Part shown: piece after piece, positions 31,491 to 34,535 of the stretch
Position numbering within the stretch: the stretch's first letter is position 1
Layout of the letters: every line of letters starts with the position of its first letter
Source: Streptobacillus ratti
GTDB taxonomy: Bacteria; Fusobacteriota; Fusobacteriia; Fusobacteriales; Leptotrichiaceae
DNA length: 34,535 bases
NCBI RefSeq assembly: GCF_001891165.1
Contig: NZ_LKKW01000014.1
Location: 1-34,535, forward strand
Direction: 5' to 3'
Made by a program: the position numbers and the translations under genes
The notes under the pieces: model-generated
The model's input: only the letters and a program-made list of their open reading frames with translations
What the model was told of the DNA's origin: nothing
The model's database searches: none

Positions 31491-32006
31491 TTACCAATAT
31501 ATTTCACGTCCATATTTCCCAAAAGCATTAAGAATTCTACCCTCATCATTATACTTTATTTGATAAAATTCTACTCTTCTATTAAATGCTTTGTTTACTT
31601 CTTTAACTAAATCTCTAAAATCTAATCTTCCCTCGGCAGTGAAATAAAATATTAATTTTTCTCCACCGAACATATATTCCCCTATAACTAAATTCATTTC
31701 AGGTAAAACTCTTTTTACTATTTCTTTACAAATAAAATAGGCTTCTCTAGCTTTTTCATCTAAAATATCTAATTCCTTAACTTCTTCATCGTTTAATTTT
31801 CTTTTCACTTTTCTTATTTTTAAATCATCATCTTCTGATTCAAAATTAACATTATTTAGTCTATTTTCACCTAATACTACACCTATTTGATCTCCTCTAA
31901 TAGTTTCAACTATTACATAATCCCCTTTCTTATATTCATTAACATTTTCAATATAAAAAGGGTAAACTTTTTTTGTTTTTCTAAATCTAATATTAACAAT
32001 CTTCAT
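31491..32006 (-). CDS. PSP1/RicT-like protein, truncated, all cluster cysteines gone
   Basis: A 171-residue protein aligning with the first two thirds of RicT (YaaT) proteins: IVNIRFRKTKKVYPFYIEN, KGDYVIVETIRGDQIGVVLG (about 36-55), MNLVIGEYMFGGEKLIFYFT and RLDFRDLVKEVNKAFNRRVE. In RicT a GPCGRPLCC-like box and a second cysteine box follow, which bind an Fe-S cluster with partners RicA and RicF. Here the chain reads GKYGREIYW and stops, so the three cysteines are Tyr, Tyr and Trp and the last 100 or so residues are absent. The stop abuts the start of the next gene, leaving no remnant. GAGGT lies 5 bases before the ATG at 32006. Confidence 0.88.
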   Translation of the reverse strand: MKIVNIRFRKTKKVYPFYIENVNEYKKGDYVIVETIRGDQIGVVLGENRLNNVNFESEDDDLKIRKVKRKLNDEEVKELDILDEKAREAYFICKEIVKRVLPEMNLVIGEYMFGGEKLIFYFTAEGRLDFRDLVKEVNKAFNRRVEFYQIKYNDEGRILNAFGKYGREIYW

Positions 32007-32019
32007 TTTAACCTCTTTC

Positions 32020-32628
32020 TTAAATTTGTCCATTTTCTAAAAAACTATAATACCCCTTATTTGAGATAATAATATGATCGGACAACCTTACATCTATTAA
32101 TTTTAAAACATCAATTATCTTTTTTGTTAAATATCTATCATCATTAGATGGTTCTAAATTCCCACTAGGATGATTATGTACTACAATAATAGATTTTGCA
32201 TTATACTTCAATATATTTTTTACTATTTCTCTAACATATACTATACTTTTATCTATAGTTCCATAAAACATATTTTCATCTTTAATCAAAGCATTCTTAG
32301 TGTTAAAATACAACACTTTAAACACTTCTCTTTCCATATCTACATATTGAAATTTTAAATATTTTACTAAATCTTCAAAACAATTAATCTTTTTTTCTTC
32401 TCTAAAACATTCATTAAATAATACATGGTTATATATCAAATTAATATTTTTAATAATTCCCATAGTTTTTTTAGATAAAATATTCATATTTTCAATTACC
32501 TTAAAATCTTCTCTTAAAATATTAGAAATACTCCCATATTTTTCAATAATTTCATTAGCTTGAATTTTTGCTGATTTTCTATTTTCAACTAAACTAATCA
32601 AACTTTCAAGTAAATCAAAATCACTCAC
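32020..32628 (-). CDS. radC: RadC family JAB/MPN-domain protein
   Basis: A 202-residue protein: an N-terminal helix-hairpin-helix-like part (SDFDLLESLISLVE, YGSISNILRED) and a C-terminal MPN domain with the metalloprotease-like site VVHNHPSGNLEPSNDDRYLT (about 151-170) and VRLSDHIIISNKGYYSF. RadC was once tied to DNA repair, but its action is unsettled. The GTG at 32628 is chosen: GGGGG lies 4 bases upstream, and the promoter -10 at 32654-32659 puts the transcript start near 32647, which excludes the ATG at 32649. The protein then begins directly at the conserved LSD-ELL region, lacking the usual short leading segment. First gene of an eight-gene unit. Confidence 0.88.
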   Translation of the reverse strand: MSDFDLLESLISLVENRKSAKIQANEIIEKYGSISNILREDFKVIENMNILSKKTMGIIKNINLIYNHVLFNECFREEKKINCFEDLVKYLKFQYVDMEREVFKVLYFNTKNALIKDENMFYGTIDKSIVYVREIVKNILKYNAKSIIVVHNHPSGNLEPSNDDRYLTKKIIDVLKLIDVRLSDHIIISNKGYYSFLENGQI

Positions 32629-32653
32629 TTTTCCCCCTTGTGCTACCATACAT

Positions 32654-32682
32654 ATTTTAACATAAACCATACATAAAATCAA
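32654..32682 (-). promoter_or_regulatory. Promoter of the radC unit
   Basis: On the minus strand TTGATT (32677-32682), 17-bp spacer ending TGT, TAAAAT (32654-32659), an extended -10. It is the only convincing promoter seen for the run of genes down to 27117. Confidence 0.65.
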
Positions 32683-32716
32683 ACAACAAAAAGATTTTAA
32701 TAGGGTATTTAGTAAA

Positions 32717-32745
32717 TAGACTTTTTCAAATAAGTATGATAAAAT
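32717..32745 (+). promoter_or_regulatory. Promoter of fhs
   Basis: TAGACT (32717-32722), 17-bp spacer ending TGA, TAAAAT (32740-32745), an extended -10. It lies 28 bases before the fhs start and 34 bases from the divergent radC -35. Confidence 0.65.
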
Positions 32746-32773
32746 TAAGAAAATGAAATAAGGTGGTGGTCAA

Positions 32774-34429
32774 ATGACAGATATAGAAATTGCACAAAAT
32801 TCAAAATTACTTCCTATTGAAGAAATAGCAAAAAAAATAGGTGTAGAAAATGATATAGAATTTTATGGAAGATATAAGGCTAAGTTAAATTTAGATATAT
32901 TAGATAGATTAGAATCAAAAGCTAATGGAAAATTAATATTAGTTACCGCTATTACTCCTACTCCATATGGAGAGGGGAAAACCACAGTTTCTGTTGGATT
33001 AACACAAGGATTTAATAAGTTAGGTTATTCTTCAATTGCAGCATTAAGAGAACCATCTCTTGGTCCTGTATTTGGACTTAAAGGTGGAGCTACTGGTGGT
33101 GGTTATTCACAAGTATTACCTATGGAAGATATAAACTTACACTTCACCGGAGATTTTCATGCTATTACATCTGCTAATAATTTAATAGCTGCAATGATAG
33201 ATAATCATTTAAACAGAGGAAATGAATTAGAATTAGATTTAAATAATATATATTTTAAAAGAGTGCTAGATATGAATGATAGATCTCTTAGAAACATTAC
33301 CATAGGTCAAGGTAGTAAGATTAATGGTCCTGTTCGTGATGCTTCATTTAAAATAACAGTTGCTAGTGAAATCATGGCTATATTATGTCTTGCTGAAAAT
33401 TTACATGACTTAAAAGAAAAAATAGGTAATATTATAATAGGTAAAAATATACATGGTGACTTCATATATGCAAAAGATTTAAAAGTACATGGAGCTGCTA
33501 GCGTATTATTAAAAGAGGCTATCAAACCAAACTTGGTTCAAACTACAGAAAATACTCCAGTAATAATACATGGTGGTCCATTTGCAAATATTGCACATGG
33601 TTGTAATTCTGTACTTGCAACAAAACTAGCTTTAAAACTTTCAGATTATACAGTAACTGAAGCTGGATTTGCTGCTGATTTAGGAGCTGAAAAATTCTTT
33701 GATATTAAATGTAGAAAAGCCTCTATAACTCCAGATATGGTTGTATTAGTTGCAACAGTAAGAGCTTTAAAACATCATGGAAGTGGAAATCTTGAAGATG
33801 GATTAGAAAACTTAGATAAACATATAGAAAATATAAAGAAATTTAATTTACCTGTAATAGTAGCTATTAATAAGTTTACTGATGATACAGAAGATGAAAT
33901 AAAAATAATAAAAGATTTTACTTTAACTAAAGGTATTATTGCTGTTCCTATAGAAATACATTCAAAAGGTGGAATTGGTGCTGAAGATTTAGTAAAAGAA
34001 ATAGTAGAAGTATTAGACTATGTTGAAGAAATACCATCAGAAAATGTAAATTCAGTATTTGAATATCTTTACACTTTAGATAAAAGTATAGAGGAAAAAA
34101 TTGAAACTATTTGTAAAGAAATTTACGGTGCAAAAGATATAGAATATTCTGAACTTGCTTTAGAAAAATTGAAATTATTTACAGAAAAAGGATTTGCAAA
34201 TTTACCTATTTGTATGTCTAAAACTCCTGCTTCAATATCTGATAATCCAAAACTATTAGGTAAGCCAAAAGATTATGTATTCAAGGTTACAGATATAAAC
34301 ATATCAGCAGGTGCAGGATTTTTAGTAGTAATGGCTGGAGATATTTTAGATATGCCAGGACTTCCTAAAGTTCCAGCTGCCGAACATATAGATATAGATG
34401 AAAAAGGTAATATCGTAGGTTTATCATAA
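32774..34429 (+). CDS. fhs: Formate-tetrahydrofolate ligase
   Basis: A 551-residue cytoplasmic enzyme that joins formate to tetrahydrofolate using ATP, giving 10-formyl-tetrahydrofolate for purine and initiator-tRNA synthesis. Landmarks: the ATP-site TPTPYGEGKTT (61-71), REPSLGPVFGLKGGATGGG, HFTGDFHAITSANNLIAA, GFAADLGAEKFFDIKCR, LPVIVAINKFTDDT and a C-terminal MPGLPKVPAAEHIDID. Length and motifs are complete. AGGTGG stands 7 bases before the ATG. Together with the pflA-dependent lyase it would let formate enter the folate pool. Confidence 0.97.
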   Translation: MTDIEIAQNSKLLPIEEIAKKIGVENDIEFYGRYKAKLNLDILDRLESKANGKLILVTAITPTPYGEGKTTVSVGLTQGFNKLGYSSIAALREPSLGPVFGLKGGATGGGYSQVLPMEDINLHFTGDFHAITSANNLIAAMIDNHLNRGNELELDLNNIYFKRVLDMNDRSLRNITIGQGSKINGPVRDASFKITVASEIMAILCLAENLHDLKEKIGNIIIGKNIHGDFIYAKDLKVHGAASVLLKEAIKPNLVQTTENTPVIIHGGPFANIAHGCNSVLATKLALKLSDYTVTEAGFAADLGAEKFFDIKCRKASITPDMVVLVATVRALKHHGSGNLEDGLENLDKHIENIKKFNLPVIVAINKFTDDTEDEIKIIKDFTLTKGIIAVPIEIHSKGGIGAEDLVKEIVEVLDYVEEIPSENVNSVFEYLYTLDKSIEEKIETICKEIYGAKDIEYSELALEKLKLFTEKGFANLPICMSKTPASISDNPKLLGKPKDYVFKVTDINISAGAGFLVVMAGDILDMPGLPKVPAAEHIDIDEKGNIVGLS

Positions 34430-34445
34430 AATATTATAACTAAAA

Positions 34446-34481
34446 AAATTGCTGTATGATGTAAAACATTAACAGCAATTT
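34446..34481. terminator. Bidirectional terminator after fhs
   Basis: AAATTGCTGT/ACAGCAATTT 10-bp stem with a 16-base interior, followed by TTAATTT on the plus strand and TTTTAGTTA on the minus strand. It lies between fhs and the partial convergent gene at the right edge. Confidence 0.75.
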
Positions 34482-34495
34482 TAATTTAATCAAAA

Positions 34496-34535
34496 TTATT
34501 TTTTATTCATAACTTCTATAATTCTATCTGTATTA
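34496..34535 (-). CDS. C-terminal end of a minus-strand gene (partial)
   Basis: On the minus strand the codons from 34534 read NTDRIIEVMNKK and stop at TAA (34496-34498), 14 bases before the bidirectional terminator. Only 12 residues are visible, so no product can be named. The terminator placed just after this stop supports a real gene end. Confidence 0.45.
   Translation of the reverse strand, partial: NTDRIIEVMNKK

Noticed and set aside
31400-31510. Frameshift explanation for the short RicT-like protein
   Set aside because: Bases after its stop encode the start of the methyltransferase in an intact frame; no cysteine-box remnant (GPCG..CC or CGRLMCC) is found in any frame there.
1-34535. 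CRISPR arrays, tRNA and rRNA genes
   Set aside because: No regularly spaced repeats and no T-loop (GGTTCRA) or rRNA-like conserved stretches were seen on either strand in the gaps between genes.

Overview
The window is a strongly A+T-rich stretch of bacterial chromosome with short intergenic gaps, many AAA/AAT/TTA codons, ATG/GTG starts behind clear GGAG-type ribosome binding sites, and sigma70-like promoters (TTGACA-like, 17 bp, TATAAT). The gene content is anaerobic and fermentative: pyruvate:ferredoxin oxidoreductase, the radical-SAM activase of pyruvate formate-lyase, and formate-tetrahydrofolate ligase. With the IS30 remnant, LemA/DUF2207 pair, GH57 branching enzyme and long signal peptidase I, this points by inference to a small-genome Fusobacteriota member (Leptotrichiaceae such as Streptobacillus or Sneathia). 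That placement rests on gene content and protein style, not on a search. No rRNA, tRNA or CRISPR array was seen.

Layout. 1-280: 3' end of an IS30-family element. 323-3827 (minus): a five-gene cluster A-1 metal-type ABC uptake operon behind a strong promoter, with an unusual histidine-poor binding protein and two accessory envelope proteins. 3951-5473 (minus): a pseudopilin overlapping a short ComEC-like competence channel. 5549-9118 (minus): full-length pyruvate:ferredoxin oxidoreductase, whose promoter shares its -35 region with that of a divergent small membrane protein (9255-9635). 9733-10476 (minus): pflA. 10644-13825 (minus): a two-domain SIMPL (DUF541) envelope protein and a NifS-family cysteine desulfurase. 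13872-17136 (minus): lepB, rimI-like and a GH57 branching enzyme as one unit. 17338-18354 (plus): glpX. 18448-18711 (minus): rpmB.

18961-21067 (minus): a metNIQ-type importer with a short ATPase and no lipobox on the binding protein. 21380-25248 (plus): an FbpABC/AfuABC-type importer with a hairpin after the binding-protein gene. 25500-27062 (plus): a fused permease-ATPase ABC half-transporter. 27117-32628 (minus): an eight-gene close-packed unit, in transcription order radC, a cysteine-less truncated PSP1/RicT-like gene, trmN6-like methyltransferase, cupin, coaE, engB/yihA, lemA, DUF2207. 32774-34429 (plus): fhs. The right edge carries the last 12 codons of a minus-strand gene.

How it fits together. 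Pyruvate can be split by PFOR (to CO2 and reduced ferredoxin) or by the PflA-activated lyase (to formate), and Fhs can put formate into the folate pool; glpX and the branching enzyme add gluconeogenic and storage-glucan steps. Three importers (metal-like, methionine-like, iron or sugar-phosphate-like) suggest a host-dependent scavenger. The points most worth following are the binding protein that has lost the family's metal-ligand histidines, the RicT-like protein that stops where its three cysteines should be and has aromatic residues there instead, the tandem SIMPL protein, and the overlapping divergent promoters next to PFOR. None is proved to be a new system from sequence alone.
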